Positions 15,970 to 25,196 of a stretch of DNA of 64,000 nt are shown here, one piece after another. The DNA is from an uncultured Collinsella sp. (GTDB lineage Bacteria > Actinomycetota > Coriobacteriia > Coriobacteriales > Coriobacteriaceae), in NCBI GenBank assembly GCA_958415665.1, contig CATYZK010000004.1, positions 33,189 to 97,188 on the forward strand, in the 5' to 3' direction. The notes under the pieces were generated by a model, which saw nothing but the letters and a program-made list of their open reading frames with translations, was not told the origin of the DNA and did not search any database. How positions within the stretch are numbered: position 1 is the stretch's first letter; each line of letters starts with the position of its first letter. Position numbers and translations under genes: made by a program.

Positions 15970-18720
15970 TTAGGCGGAGCGCATGGCCTCGAGCTTGGCC
16001 TGCGCGGCCGCAAGACGTGCGAGGGGTACGCGATAAGGTGAGCAGGACACGTAGTCCACGTCGGCAACGTTGAACAGGCCCTTGATGGACTTAGGGTCGC
16101 CGCCGTGCTCGCCGCACACGCCAAAGTGCATGTCGGGATTGGTGGCACGACCCTTCTCGACGGCCATGCGCACGAGCTCCAGCACCGCCGTGTCGATGGT
16201 CTCGAAGGGGTTATCCTTCAAAATCTTCTTATGCATGTACAGAGGGATGAACTTGGCCTCGGCGTCGTCACGGGAGAAGCCGAAGGTCGTCTGCGTGAGG
16301 TCGTTGGTGCCAAAGCAGAAGAAATCTGCGTGCTGGGCGATTTCGTCAGCGACCATGCAGGCGCGCGGCAACTCGAGCATCGTGCCCACGGGAATGTTGA
16401 GCTCGACGCCCTCCTCGGCGGATACCTCGGCGATTACGTGCTCAATGACCTCGCGGGTCTGGACATGCTCGGCCGTGATGGAGACGAGCGGAACCATGAT
16501 CTCGGGGCGCGGATCGACGCCTTCCTTGATAAGGTGGGCGGCAGCCGTGGCGACGGCGCGGACCTGCATGAGTGGCAGATCGCGAAAGACGACGGACAGG
16601 CGCACGCCGCGCAAGCCCAGCATCGGGTTGGACTCGACCATGCCGTCGATACGACGCAGGCGGGCACGCAGGGCGGCAAGCTCTTCCTCGCTGGCGCCAG
16701 CGGCTTCCTTCTTGGTGATGGCGACCTCGAACTCGCGAGGATCATCCAGGAACTCATGCAGCGGCGGATCGAGCAGGCGAACGACCACATCGCGACCGGA
16801 CATGGTCTTGAACATCGCCAGGAAGTCCTCGGTCTGAACCTTGAGCAGGTCGGCCAGGGCCTGCTGCTTCACGGCCTCATCGTCAGACAGGATAAAGCTC
16901 TGGATGATGTTCTTGCGATCGCCCAGGAACATGTGCTCGGTGCGGCACAGGCCTATGGCCTCGGCGCCAAACTCGAGTGCGAGCGCGGCGTCCTCGGGGT
17001 TGTCGGCATTAACGTGCACGTGGTTGGCGTGGCCGCCGGTCTCGTCCAGGCGAATCTCGTCGGCCCAGGACAGGATGGTGTCCAGATCGCCGGTGAGCTC
17101 GGCGGAGACCAGGTCGACGGCGCCGTCGACGACGATACCCTGGGTGCCGTCGATGGAGATGACATCGCCCTCGTGCAGCACGCGGTCACTGCCCTCGATA
17201 CGCACGACCTTCTCGGCGGCGTCGATGTGGAAGCGCTCGACACCGCAGACGCAGGGCGTACCCATGCCGCGGGCGATAACGGCGGCATGGCTCGTCTTGC
17301 CGCCATGGCTGGTCAGGATGCCCTCGGCGGCGACCATGCCCTTCAGGTCGTCGGGGTTGGTCTCCCAGCGGACCAGAATGACCTTGTGGCCCTCGGCGGA
17401 ACGCGCAACGGCATCGTCGCTCGAGAACACGACCTCGCCCACGGCGGCACCGGGGCTGGCGTTCAGACCGGTAGCGAGTGCCTCGTACTTTTTGGAGGCG
17501 TCGAACTGCGGGTGCAGGAGCTGGTCAAGCTGTGCGGGGTCGATGCGGCTCACGGCCTCCTCGCGGGTGATCAGGCCCTCCTCGACCATCTCGATGGCGA
17601 TACGCAGGGCGGCGGTGGCGGTACGCTTGCCCACGCGGGTCTGGAGCATCCAGAGCTTGCCCTGCTCGATGGTGAACTCGATATCGCACATGTCGCGGTA
17701 ATGATCCTCGAGCGTCAGGAACACGCGCTCGAGCTCCTCGCCTGCGGACTCGAGGCCTGGGGTGGTCTTGAGGTCGGCGATGGGCTCGGTGTTGCGGATG
17801 CCGGCGACGACGTCCTCGCCCTGGGCGTTGACCAGAAAGTCGCCGTAGAACTCCTTAGTGCCATCGGCCGGGTTGCGCGTAAAGGCGACGCCGGTCGCGG
17901 AGGTTTCGCCCTTGTTGCCAAAGGCCATGGCCTGGACGTTGACGGCGGTGCCGAGCTCATCGGAAATGCCATGCTGCTTGCGGTAGATGCAGGCGCGCTC
18001 ATTCATCCAGCTGCCAAAGACGGCTTGGATGGCAAGGCGCAACTGGAGCTCCGGGTTGTGCGGGAAGACAGGCTTGCCATCGACAACCTCGAGCTCGGGG
18101 TACAGGGCGGCCTCGACGTTCTCGGAGAAGATGCCCTTAAAGGTCTCAACGAGTTCCTGCAGGTCCTCGGCCGAAAGCTCGGAGTCGACGCGGACGCCGG
18201 CGACCAGGCGGGCCTGGGTCAGGGCGTTCTCGAACAGATCCGCATCGACGCCCATGACGACGTTGGAGAACATCTGGATAAAGCGGCGATAGCTATCCCA
18301 GGCAAAGCGCGGGTTTTGCGTCTGGGCGATAAGGCCCTGGACGGAATCGTCATTGAGGCCCAGGTTGAGGACCGTGTCCATCATGCCGGGCATGGAGAAC
18401 GGAGCGCCCGAGCGAACCGACACGAGCAGTGGGTCGGAGGCGTCACCGAGCTTCTTGCCGCAGCGCGCCTCGAGGTCGGCCTCGGCGGCAACGATCTCGT
18501 CGAGTGCGCCCTCGGGCCACACGTTGCCGGCACCGGAGTACTCGACACAGGTCTGGCAGGTAATGGTAAAGCCACCAGGAACCGGCAGACCGATGCGGCT
18601 CATCTCGGCAAGGTTTGCGCCTTTGCCGCCAAGCACGAAGTTCATGGATTTGTCGCCCTCAGTGACACAGGTGCCCTGGGCGTCGGTTCCAAAACGGTAA
18701 ACCCTCTTGCAATCGCTCAC
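15970..18720 (-). CDS. ppdK: Pyruvate, phosphate dikinase
   Basis: Interconverts pyruvate + ATP + Pi and PEP + AMP + PPi in the cytoplasm. Its 916 residues are typical of the bacterial enzyme. The ATP-grasp N-terminal domain has NFVLGGKGANLAEM and GMMDTVLNLGLND. The phosphohistidine domain has LTSHGGKTSHAAVIARGMG. The C-terminal PEP/pyruvate domain has GLCRTEHMF, the MLGLRGVRL segment, FCFGTNDLTQTT and FGVCGEHGGDP. The Thr two positions before the catalytic His (T-S-H) is the site modified by PPDK regulatory proteins, and such a gene (ppsR) is immediately upstream. The start is GTG at 18718-18720 with AAGGGGA six bases ahead. It could supply PEP for the aromatic pathway encoded further along. 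Confidence 0.97.
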   Translation of the reverse strand: MSDCKRVYRFGTDAQGTCVTEGDKSMNFVLGGKGANLAEMSRIGLPVPGGFTITCQTCVEYSGAGNVWPEGALDEIVAAEADLEARCGKKLGDASDPLLVSVRSGAPFSMPGMMDTVLNLGLNDDSVQGLIAQTQNPRFAWDSYRRFIQMFSNVVMGVDADLFENALTQARLVAGVRVDSELSAEDLQELVETFKGIFSENVEAALYPELEVVDGKPVFPHNPELQLRLAIQAVFGSWMNERACIYRKQHGISDELGTAVNVQAMAFGNKGETSATGVAFTRNPADGTKEFYGDFLVNAQGEDVVAGIRNTEPIADLKTTPGLESAGEELERVFLTLEDHYRDMCDIEFTIEQGKLWMLQTRVGKRTATAALRIAIEMVEEGLITREEAVSRIDPAQLDQLLHPQFDASKKYEALATGLNASPGAAVGEVVFSSDDAVARSAEGHKVILVRWETNPDDLKGMVAAEGILTSHGGKTSHAAVIARGMGTPCVCGVERFHIDAAEKVVRIEGSDRVLHEGDVISIDGTQGIVVDGAVDLVSAELTGDLDTILSWADEIRLDETGGHANHVHVNADNPEDAALALEFGAEAIGLCRTEHMFLGDRKNIIQSFILSDDEAVKQQALADLLKVQTEDFLAMFKTMSGRDVVVRLLDPPLHEFLDDPREFEVAITKKEAAGASEEELAALRARLRRIDGMVESNPMLGLRGVRLSVVFRDLPLMQVRAVATAAAHLIKEGVDPRPEIMVPLVSITAEHVQTREVIEHVIAEVSAEEGVELNIPVGTMLELPRACMVADEIAQHADFFCFGTNDLTQTTFGFSRDDAEAKFIPLYMHKKILKDNPFETIDTAVLELVRMAVEKGRATNPDMHFGVCGEHGGDPKSIKGLFNVADVDYVSCSPYRVPLARLAAAQAKLEAMRSA

Positions 18721-18978
18721 GATACTTCCCCTTCCATGCGCTTACGCGCACGACCGTGGTAACGAATCGACCCGCCGGATGCGGGCCGTGAGGGAACTAT
18801 ACGGCGGGTTTTGGACAGGCTTGAGCAGAGGGTGCGCGGTTTGGTAAACGTGCTAAAACCGGCGGTAAACGGTAGGTAAAGGTGGTTACCTTATGAAGAT
18901 ACCACTACAAGGAAAATGCAGGTAGGATGCGATGTTTTTGCTAAATCGCTTTACCAATTCAGGCAATTTAGCCACTCC
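18721..18978. other. Intergenic region upstream of ppdK
   Basis: No gene is visible in this spacer. It contains a GC-rich inverted pair, ACCCGCCG/CGGCGGGT, at 18770-18777 and 18802-18809. A possible minus-strand -10 (TATAGT, 18796-18801) lies within it without a good -35. The rest is AT-richer and featureless up to the palindromic repeat at 18979. It presumably holds the ppdK promoter. Confidence 0.4.
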
Positions 18979-19056
18979 GATGATTTTTCTGGGACGGGGA
19001 TTAAAAAATCATTAGGTACTCAATGATTTTTAAATCCCCGTCCCAGAAAAATCATC
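18979..19056. repeat. REPIN-like inverted doublet, copy A
   Basis: Two 35-base arms (18979-19013 and 19022-19056) are inverted complements with one mismatch, separated by the 8-base loop AGGTACTC. Each arm has the core TTCTGGGACGGGGATT and is itself bounded by TGATTTTT/AAAAATCA. It begins 10 bases beyond the ppsR stop. The same unit recurs at 44261 and 52913 in this window. No transposase is nearby. Confidence 0.85.
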
Positions 19057-19066
19057 ACAGAAAGGA

Positions 19067-19942
19067 CTACTGCTGTTGAGCGCGGCGGGCGGCACGGCGG
19101 GCTCTTGCCTCTTGAATCTCTTCGAGATGAGCAATGATCTCGGCAGCGCTTTCCTCGATGGCTTTGCCGTCGGTACGCACCACAAAGCAGCCCAGGCGCT
19201 TCATGAGGACACGGGCCTCCTCGAGCTCGCTGCGTACGCTCTCGGGCTCAGCATAGGAGCCGGCAACGGCACGGGCGTAATCATCCCCCAAGCGGCTATC
19301 GCGGATCTCAGAAATCACATCGACGGTCGAAATCAGGCCGAACAGGCGCATCGGGTCGACCTCGTAAATCGACTTGGGCGGCTCCATGCCATGCGCCAGT
19401 GGGACATTGGCGACCTTGTAGCCCTGATAGGCTAAATACATCGACAGCGGCGTCTTGGATGTACGCGACACACCCAGCAGCACGATATCGGCACCCGCCA
19501 GATCGTCGCAACCACGACCGTCATCGTGCTCAACGAAATACTCCATGGCCTCGATACGATGGAAATAGCGGTCATCGGTCTTGTGAATCACGCCCGCAAC
19601 GCCCTTGGGCGGCACACCGATGAGCGACGACAGCACGGCAAGCGTCGGGCCAATCAGGTCGACCGAACGGATATGCAGCATACCCAGGTAATCGAGCACG
19701 CGGGCGCGAAGCGCCGGATCGACGATGGTGTGGAACACGGCAATATCGCGATGGTCCGCATCGACGCGCGGCCCCACAAATGACTTGACCTGCTCCACAG
19801 AGGTCACCTTAGGCAGGCGCAAAACGCGAAAAGCCCCTTCATCAAATTGCCCGGACGCCGCAAGCACCACCTCACAAGCGGTATCACCGAGCGAGTCGGA
19901 GATAACGATAACGGTGGGACGAGCGGTGACCGGGCAATCCAT
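19067..19942 (-). CDS. ppsR: PPDK regulatory protein (DUF299 kinase/phosphorylase)
   Basis: Bifunctional regulator that uses ADP to phosphorylate, and Pi to dephosphorylate, the active-site Thr of pyruvate phosphate dikinase (established for maize RP1 and bacterial homologues). The ~291-residue product has the DUF299 signatures VIVISDSLGDTA at the N-terminus, HKTDDRYFHRIEAMEYFVEHDDG, and the P-loop-like ADIVLLGVSRTSKTPLSMYL. The C-terminal ~20 residues are an Arg/Ala/Gln-rich tail. The ATG follows AAAGGAG. Lying next to ppdK supports PPDK rather than PEP synthase as the target. Confidence 0.94.
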   Translation of the reverse strand: MDCPVTARPTVIVISDSLGDTACEVVLAASGQFDEGAFRVLRLPKVTSVEQVKSFVGPRVDADHRDIAVFHTIVDPALRARVLDYLGMLHIRSVDLIGPTLAVLSSLIGVPPKGVAGVIHKTDDRYFHRIEAMEYFVEHDDGRGCDDLAGADIVLLGVSRTSKTPLSMYLAYQGYKVANVPLAHGMEPPKSIYEVDPMRLFGLISTVDVISEIRDSRLGDDYARAVAGSYAEPESVRSELEEARVLMKRLGCFVVRTDGKAIEESAAEIIAHLEEIQEARARRAARRAQQQ

Positions 19943-19976
19943 GCGGGGCTCCTTTTGCGCTTACGCGCAGGCTAGC

Positions 19977-22073
19977 TTACTTTTTGCGGGCAAGCTCACC
20001 GATGTTGGCGATGCCGGAGAACACGGCCTCGAAGCGGTTGAGCAGCTTAAGGCGATTATCGCGAAGCTGCTCGTCCTTGTCCATGACCATGACCTCATCG
20101 AAGAAACGGTCGATGGGCGCGCGCAGGGCGGCGAGGGCGGCAAATGCAGCCGGGTAGTCCTCGGCAGCAAGGGCGGCATCGACAGCGGTCTGGGCAGCCT
20201 CAGAGGCGTCGGCGAGCGCGAGCTCGACCTCGCCCATCAGGCTGCGGTCGTAGTCCGCGCCCAGCTCGGGCTTGGAGATATGCGCGGCGCGGGCATAGGC
20301 GGTCGCCAGGTTATCGAACGTCTCAGCGTCGTTCTTGCGGGCCTCGTCGAGGGCGGCGCAGCGGGCGAAGAAGACGGACGGGGCGATGATGTGCACCGCG
20401 GAGACGGCGGCAACGGTATCGGCCGGGATCTTTTCGTCGCGGGCCATGCTCACCAGGCGGCCATGGAAGAAGTCACGAACCTGCTGGGCGACCTCGGCGG
20501 CGTCGAACTCAATGCCCTGCTCACTGTAGAGCTGCAGAGCAAAGTCAATCAGCGACGTGGGGTCGATCGGCAGACGGTCGCGCAGGATGTTGATGATGCC
20601 GATAGCGGCACGACGCAGCGCGTAGGGGTCGGAGGAGCCGGTCGGGGGCTCGCCGATGGCAAAGATGCCGGCGATGGTATCGAGCTTGTCGGCGCAGGCC
20701 ACGATGCAGCCAGCGGTGCCCTCGGGCAGCTCGTCACCGGCAAAGCGGGGACGATAGTGATCGCGAATAGCATGAGCGACCTCGTCGTTCTCCCCCATCG
20801 CGGTGGCGTAGTAACCGCCCATCACGCCCTGTTGGCTCGTGAACTCGACGACGGCGTTGGACACCAGGTCTGCCTTGCACAGGTGCGCGGCACGAGCAGC
20901 GTCGGCAGCAAGATGGGCGCCCAGATGAGCCTCGCGGGCAATAGCGAGCGCGAGCTGCTCGATGCGCTCGGACTTGGCGAGCACGCTGCCGAGCTTCTCC
21001 TGGAAGGCGACCTTGGACAGACGCTCACGGAACTCGTCGAGGGAGATCTTCAGGTCCTCCTCGTAGAAGAACTTAGCGTCGTCCAGACGGGCGCGCACGA
21101 CGCGCTCGTTACCGTCGATCACGCGCTCGGCGTTCTCGGGCTTGCTGTTGGAGACGACCACGAACTCACGCGTCAGCTTGCCCTCGCCGTCATAGATCGG
21201 GAAGTAGCGCTGGTTGGTGAGCATGGACTCGCAGATGATCTCGTGCGGGACCTTGAGGAACTCCTCATCGAAGGTACCGACGAGCACCGTCGGCCACTCG
21301 CAGAGGTTGATGACCTCCTCGAAGACCTTCTTGGGCGTATCGACATGGCAGCCGGGACGGGCGGCCTCGACCTCGGCGATACCGGCGAGAATTGCCTCGC
21401 GACGGCGCTCGGCAGAAAGCACGCCGGCGTCCTCGAGCACCTGCTCGTAGGCGGCGGGGCTAGCGACAACGTGGTCACCGGGGCCAAGCACGCGATGGCC
21501 GCGCGTGGTGTTGCCGCTCGTCACGTCGGCAAACGACACGGGCACAACTTCCTCGCCCAAAAGGCAGCAGATCCAGCGGACCGGGCGCACGAAGGTGGCG
21601 TGCTCGTGGCCCCAGCGCTGACTACGGTAGTTGGGCCACTGCAGGCCGGCGATGGTCTTCTCGCACAGGGCCGTCAGGATCGGAGTAGCCGGAGCGGAAG
21701 GAATGTTCTTCTCGGCAAAGACATACTCACGGCCGTCGGTGTCCTCGCGACGGACCAGATCCTCGGCAGCCACACCGCACTTGCGGGCGAAGCCCTGGGC
21801 GGCCTTGGTGGCGTTACCGTCAACGTCGAAGGCGATGTTGGCCGCAGGGCCACGCTTGACCTCGTGAACCTCATCGGTCGCGGTGGCGACGTCGGCAACG
21901 AGCGCAGCCAGGCGACGCGGGCTCGAGATCACGCGGACCTCGCCGTGGGCCAGACCGGCCTCGTCGAGACCCTTGGCGATCATGGTGCCAAGCTGCTTGA
22001 CGGCATTGTTCAGCGGTGCGGAGGGCATTTCCTCCGTACCGATCTCAAACAGGAAATCCTTAGCGTCTGCCAT
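19977..22073 (-). CDS. glyS: Glycyl-tRNA synthetase beta subunit
   Basis: tRNA-binding and catalytic-support subunit of the alpha2beta2 bacterial GlyRS. The 698-residue length fits. Conserved segments are FLFEIGTEEMPSAPL at the N-terminus, EKTIAGLQWPNYRSQRWG, FVRPVRWICCLLG, the HD-like region LAADAARAAHLCKADLVSN, and the C-terminal anticodon-binding-like helices. It starts four bases after the glyQ stop. The class II alpha2beta2 form is typical of this part of the Gram-positives. Confidence 0.96.
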   Translation of the reverse strand: MADAKDFLFEIGTEEMPSAPLNNAVKQLGTMIAKGLDEAGLAHGEVRVISSPRRLAALVADVATATDEVHEVKRGPAANIAFDVDGNATKAAQGFARKCGVAAEDLVRREDTDGREYVFAEKNIPSAPATPILTALCEKTIAGLQWPNYRSQRWGHEHATFVRPVRWICCLLGEEVVPVSFADVTSGNTTRGHRVLGPGDHVVASPAAYEQVLEDAGVLSAERRREAILAGIAEVEAARPGCHVDTPKKVFEEVINLCEWPTVLVGTFDEEFLKVPHEIICESMLTNQRYFPIYDGEGKLTREFVVVSNSKPENAERVIDGNERVVRARLDDAKFFYEEDLKISLDEFRERLSKVAFQEKLGSVLAKSERIEQLALAIAREAHLGAHLAADAARAAHLCKADLVSNAVVEFTSQQGVMGGYYATAMGENDEVAHAIRDHYRPRFAGDELPEGTAGCIVACADKLDTIAGIFAIGEPPTGSSDPYALRRAAIGIINILRDRLPIDPTSLIDFALQLYSEQGIEFDAAEVAQQVRDFFHGRLVSMARDEKIPADTVAAVSAVHIIAPSVFFARCAALDEARKNDAETFDNLATAYARAAHISKPELGADYDRSLMGEVELALADASEAAQTAVDAALAAEDYPAAFAALAALRAPIDRFFDEVMVMDKDEQLRDNRLKLLNRFEAVFSGIANIGELARKK

Positions 22074-22076
22074 GGC

Positions 22077-22988
22077 TTACGCCACCTCGCCTTCCTGGTC
22101 GGCATTCTCGTTTACTCCGGCGACCTCGGCCATATAGGCCTCGCAGCACGCCTTGGCGACGGCGCGGACGCGCAGGATGTAGTTGGCACGCTCGACCGCG
22201 GACAGCGCGCCGCGGGCATCGAGCAGATTGAAAGCGTGGCTGCACTTCATGACGCAGTCGTATGCGGGCAGCGGCAGCTTGCGCTCCAGGCAGGAATGGC
22301 ACTCGGCCTCGTAGTCGTCAAACTTCTGACGCATCATCTCGACGTTGGCGACCTCAAAGTTATAGGCACTGAACTCGCGCTCGTTCTCGAGGAACACGTC
22401 GCCGTAGGTCATGGGCGTGCCATCGGGCAGGTAGCTCCACACCAGATCGTAGACCGAGTTGACGCCCTGGGCGTACATGGCGATACGCTCCAGGCCATAG
22501 GTGATCTCGACGGGCACGGGGTCGACCTCGATGCCGCCCACCTGCTGGAAGTACGTAAACTGCGTGACCTCCATGCCGTTGAGCCAGACCTCCCAGCCAA
22601 GGCCCCAGGCGCCGAGCGTCGGGCTCTCCCAGTCGTCCTCGACAAAGCGGACGTCATGGTCGTTGGGGTCCAGGCCAATGGCGGCCAGCGAACCCAGATA
22701 GAGCTCCTGGGCGTTGACCGGTGAGGGCTTGATGAGCACCTGGAACTGATAGTAGTGCTGCATGCGGTTGGGGTTCTCGCCGTAGCGGCCGTCGGCGGGA
22801 CGGCGGCAAGGCTGCGCATAGCAGGTGCGCCACTCGGCGGGACCGAGCGAGCGCAGCGTGGTCGCGGTATGGAAGGTACCGGCACCGACCTCGGAGTCAT
22901 AGGGCTGCATAATGACGCAGCCCTGCTCGCCCCAGTACTGCTGGAGGCGCAGGATGATGTCTTGGAAGGAAAGCGATGAAGCGTTCAT
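22077..22988 (-). CDS. glyQ: Glycyl-tRNA synthetase alpha subunit
   Basis: Catalytic subunit that forms glycyl-adenylate. The 303-residue protein shows SFQDIILRLQQYWGEQGCVI at the N-terminus, YDSEVGAGTFHTATTLRSLG, the motif RRPADGRYGENPNRMQHYYQ, and GWEVWLNGMEVTQFTYFQQ. The ATG at 22986-22988 follows a GAGGGG stretch. The leader is only ~60 bases with no tRNA-binding structure, so there is no T-box. Confidence 0.97.
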   Translation of the reverse strand: MNASSLSFQDIILRLQQYWGEQGCVIMQPYDSEVGAGTFHTATTLRSLGPAEWRTCYAQPCRRPADGRYGENPNRMQHYYQFQVLIKPSPVNAQELYLGSLAAIGLDPNDHDVRFVEDDWESPTLGAWGLGWEVWLNGMEVTQFTYFQQVGGIEVDPVPVEITYGLERIAMYAQGVNSVYDLVWSYLPDGTPMTYGDVFLENEREFSAYNFEVANVEMMRQKFDDYEAECHSCLERKLPLPAYDCVMKCSHAFNLLDARGALSAVERANYILRVRAVAKACCEAYMAEVAGVNENADQEGEVA

Positions 22989-23047
22989 GCCTCTAATATC
23001 CCCTCGTCGAAACGATTACACGGTTAGGTACTGTACTATAGCGGTTT

Positions 23048-23611
23048 TTAGTCGATAGCGCCCAGACGGTTGAGCGGCCAGTAACGCACGAGCGCCACGG
23101 CGATCAAGTCAGAGCGATCAACGGGACCAAAATAGCGTGAGTCGGCAGAGTTCTCTCGATTGTCGCCCATCACCCACACACAGTCATCGGGGACGGTGTA
23201 GGGATAGCTCACCTGGGCGGCGGGCGCCTGGACCGAAAGCGGCCAGCTCATGCCGGTCGTATACTTCTCATCGAGCGCCTGGCCGTCGACGACGACCTTG
23301 CCGTCCTGAAGGTCGACCGTCTGGCCGGCCGTGGCGATGACGCGCTTTACCAGCACGTCATGCTCGGACGTGGCATCGGGGTTGTGAAACACCACGATAT
23401 CGCCCTGTTTGACAGGCTGTCCGAGCTCCAGGCTCACTTTTTGCGCCAGGATCTGGTCGCCAATCTCAATCGTGTCCTCCATGGAGCCGGTGGGTACCAC
23501 AAAGGGCTCGACCACAAAGGTGCGGATCAGGAAGGTGGCCACGAGCGCGATCGCGATGACCGCGACCCACTCAAAAGCGCCCCTCAACGCGGAATGCTGC
23601 GATGGAACCAT
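23048..23611 (-). CDS. lepB: Type I signal peptidase
   Basis: Membrane-anchored serine protease that removes signal peptides. There is one N-terminal membrane segment (residues ~12-32). The catalytic Ser is in PTGSMEDTIEIGD and the Lys in VLVKRVIATAGQTV. Box E is GDNRENSADSRYFG. The product has ~187 residues. The ATG at 23609-23611 lies five bases after GAGGAG; the upstream GTG overlaps this site. It overlaps or abuts the trmD stop. It stands where rplS and lepB follow trmD in related genomes. Confidence 0.96.
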   Translation of the reverse strand: MVPSQHSALRGAFEWVAVIAIALVATFLIRTFVVEPFVVPTGSMEDTIEIGDQILAQKVSLELGQPVKQGDIVVFHNPDATSEHDVLVKRVIATAGQTVDLQDGKVVVDGQALDEKYTTGMSWPLSVQAPAAQVSYPYTVPDDCVWVMGDNRENSADSRYFGPVDRSDLIAVALVRYWPLNRLGAID

Positions 23612-23613
23612 TC

Positions 23614-24372
23614 TCACTCCTCGCTCTGCGAATACGAAGCGTCCAGAATCTCCTGCGCGTATGCGCGCTCCTGGGGCGTAAGCCGTGCCGTCTCGATCAG
23701 GTCGGGACGCCAGCGGCAGGTGCGCTCGATGGCATTCTTACGGCGCCAGGCGTCAACCTTGGCATGGTCACCGCTCACGAGCACCGGCGGCACGCCCTCG
23801 CCGTTGAATTCAGCAGGGCGAGTGTACTGCGCATACTCGAGCAGGCCTCCGTCCTCGGCGGTCGAGAACGACTCGTCGACGTTGCTCATCTCGTCACCAA
23901 GGGCGCCGGGAATCAGGCGTACGACGGCATCGGCAACGACCATAGCGGGAAGCTCGCCGCCCGTGAGCACGTAATCGCCGATCGACAGGCGCTCGTCGGC
24001 ATACGCATAGGCACGCTCGTCGACACCCTCGTAACGGCTGCACACAAACAGCAAGCGCTCGCTTTTGAGCAGGCGCTCGGCCACATGCTGTGTAAAGGGC
24101 TCGCCACAGGGGGTAAAAAACACCACGGTGGGCTTAGGACCCTCGGAGCTAATAGCCTCGATGGCCTCGACAATAGGCTCGACCTTCATGAGCATGCCCT
24201 GCCCGCCGCCGTACGGCTCGTCATCGACGGTACGATGGCGGTCGTGCGTCCAGTCGCGCAGGTTATACGCCTTAAAATCAAAAAGGCCGGCCTTGCGGGC
24301 GCGGCCCAAAATCGATGTGGACATGACGGGCTCAAACATCTCGGGAAAGACCGAAAGGGTCTCAATCAGCAT
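23614..24372 (-). CDS. trmD: tRNA (guanine37-N1)-methyltransferase
   Basis: SPOUT methyltransferase making m1G37 in tRNAs that read CCN, CUN and CGG codons, preventing frameshifts. The 252 residues include ETLSVFPEMFEPVM at the N-terminus, DDEPYGGGQGMLMKVEP, SRYEGVDERAY, the knot region SIGDYVLTGGELPAMV and a C-terminal helical domain. It is notable that this window also encodes a tRNA-Arg with CCG anticodon, which by family would be a TrmD substrate. Confidence 0.97.
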   Translation of the reverse strand: MLIETLSVFPEMFEPVMSTSILGRARKAGLFDFKAYNLRDWTHDRHRTVDDEPYGGGQGMLMKVEPIVEAIEAISSEGPKPTVVFFTPCGEPFTQHVAERLLKSERLLFVCSRYEGVDERAYAYADERLSIGDYVLTGGELPAMVVADAVVRLIPGALGDEMSNVDESFSTAEDGGLLEYAQYTRPAEFNGEGVPPVLVSGDHAKVDAWRRKNAIERTCRWRPDLIETARLTPQERAYAQEILDASYSQSEE

Positions 24373-24382
24373 GTTGTCCTCC

Positions 24383-24904
24383 CTACTTGTCCATATCGAT
24401 CAGGCCGTCCATAACGTGGACGGAAATTGTTCCTGTGTCGGGAAGATCGAGCACAACCTGCTCGATCACGGGAATCAGTACCTCGCCGTACCGATCACCC
24501 TCGACAACCCAAACATCGTTAGCGGGCGTCGACATGATCTCGACGATCGTGCCGAGTGAACCGAAGCGCTCGTCGACCACCTCGCGACCCATCAGGTCGG
24601 TATAGGCGGCGTCGAGTGAATCGAGCTCAAAATCGTCACGATTTGCCAACACATAGCATCCTGTGATGCCCTCGGCGGCCGTCAAGTCGTCAATGCCCTC
24701 AAACGAGACCAGATCGCCATCGCCCGTATCGGTGACGGACACGACCGTGCAAAAGCGGTCGCGCTTGAGCGCCGGCGGCGTCAGGGCGACGCGCATACCC
24801 GGCTCTAATACAGAAGGAAGCCCCCGCAGCGGTTGCGCGAGGACCTCCCCCTTCCTTCCGTGCGGCTTGACCACACGGGCGATGTTTTTGTACTGGGACC
24901 TCAA
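24383..24904 (-). CDS. rimM: Ribosome maturation factor RimM
   Basis: Assists 30S head assembly by binding S19. The 173 residues have the RimM N-terminal barrel signature NIARVVKPHGRKGEVLAQPL and the PRC-barrel-like C-terminal half (DLMGREVVDERFGSLGTIVEI). It ends in GLIDMDK. The only in-frame start is TTG at 24902-24904, just after the khpA stop and close to an AGGA; initiation may be coupled to khpA. Confidence 0.92.
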   Translation of the reverse strand: MRSQYKNIARVVKPHGRKGEVLAQPLRGLPSVLEPGMRVALTPPALKRDRFCTVVSVTDTGDGDLVSFEGIDDLTAAEGITGCYVLANRDDFELDSLDAAYTDLMGREVVDERFGSLGTIVEIMSTPANDVWVVEGDRYGEVLIPVIEQVVLDLPDTGTISVHVMDGLIDMDK

Positions 24905-24908
24905 GGTC

Positions 24909-25193
24909 CTAGCCCAGAACCTCTACCTCGACAGCAGTGTCGAGGCGAGCGGCCAGTGCACGGGCGAGCGTGCGAATGGCCTTGATGGTACGGCCACGAC
25001 GGCCGATGACCTTAGCGACGTCATCCTCGGCGACAGAAACCTCGATCGTAGAGGCGTCGTCACCATCGATGACCTCAAGGCTCACGGAATCCGGGTCGTC
25101 GACGATCTGAACAACGAGATATTCGACGAGATCGGCGATGCGATCTGAGAGCATTGCCTCACCCTCGAGCTGTGCAGCGTCAACCTCAGGCAC
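24909..25193 (-). CDS. khpA: KH-domain RNA-binding protein KhpA
   Basis: Small KH protein (94 residues) with the GxxG loop in VAKVIGRRGRTIKAIRTLA. The family binds RNA and is linked to cell size and division in streptococci; its role here is inferred. The start is GTG at 25191-25193 with GAGGAG six bases upstream, in the rpsP-khpA-rimM-trmD order found widely in Gram-positives. Confidence 0.93.
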   Translation of the reverse strand: MPEVDAAQLEGEAMLSDRIADLVEYLVVQIVDDPDSVSLEVIDGDDASTIEVSVAEDDVAKVIGRRGRTIKAIRTLARALAARLDTAVEVEVLG

Positions 25194-25196
25194 GAT

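Noticed and set aside
16105..18762. 885-codon plus-strand open frame opposite ppdK
   Set aside because: It is an antisense shadow of a clear, full-length PPDK gene; its translation is low-complexity and has no ribosome site. High GC and codon bias create such frames.
19725..22724. 999-codon plus-strand open frame opposite glyS/glyQ
   Set aside because: Shadow of two genes with unmistakable motifs; it crosses gene boundaries and matches no family pattern.
22989..23047. T-box riboswitch before glyQ
   Set aside because: The spacer is about 60 bases, too short for a T-box, and has no specifier or antiterminator structure.
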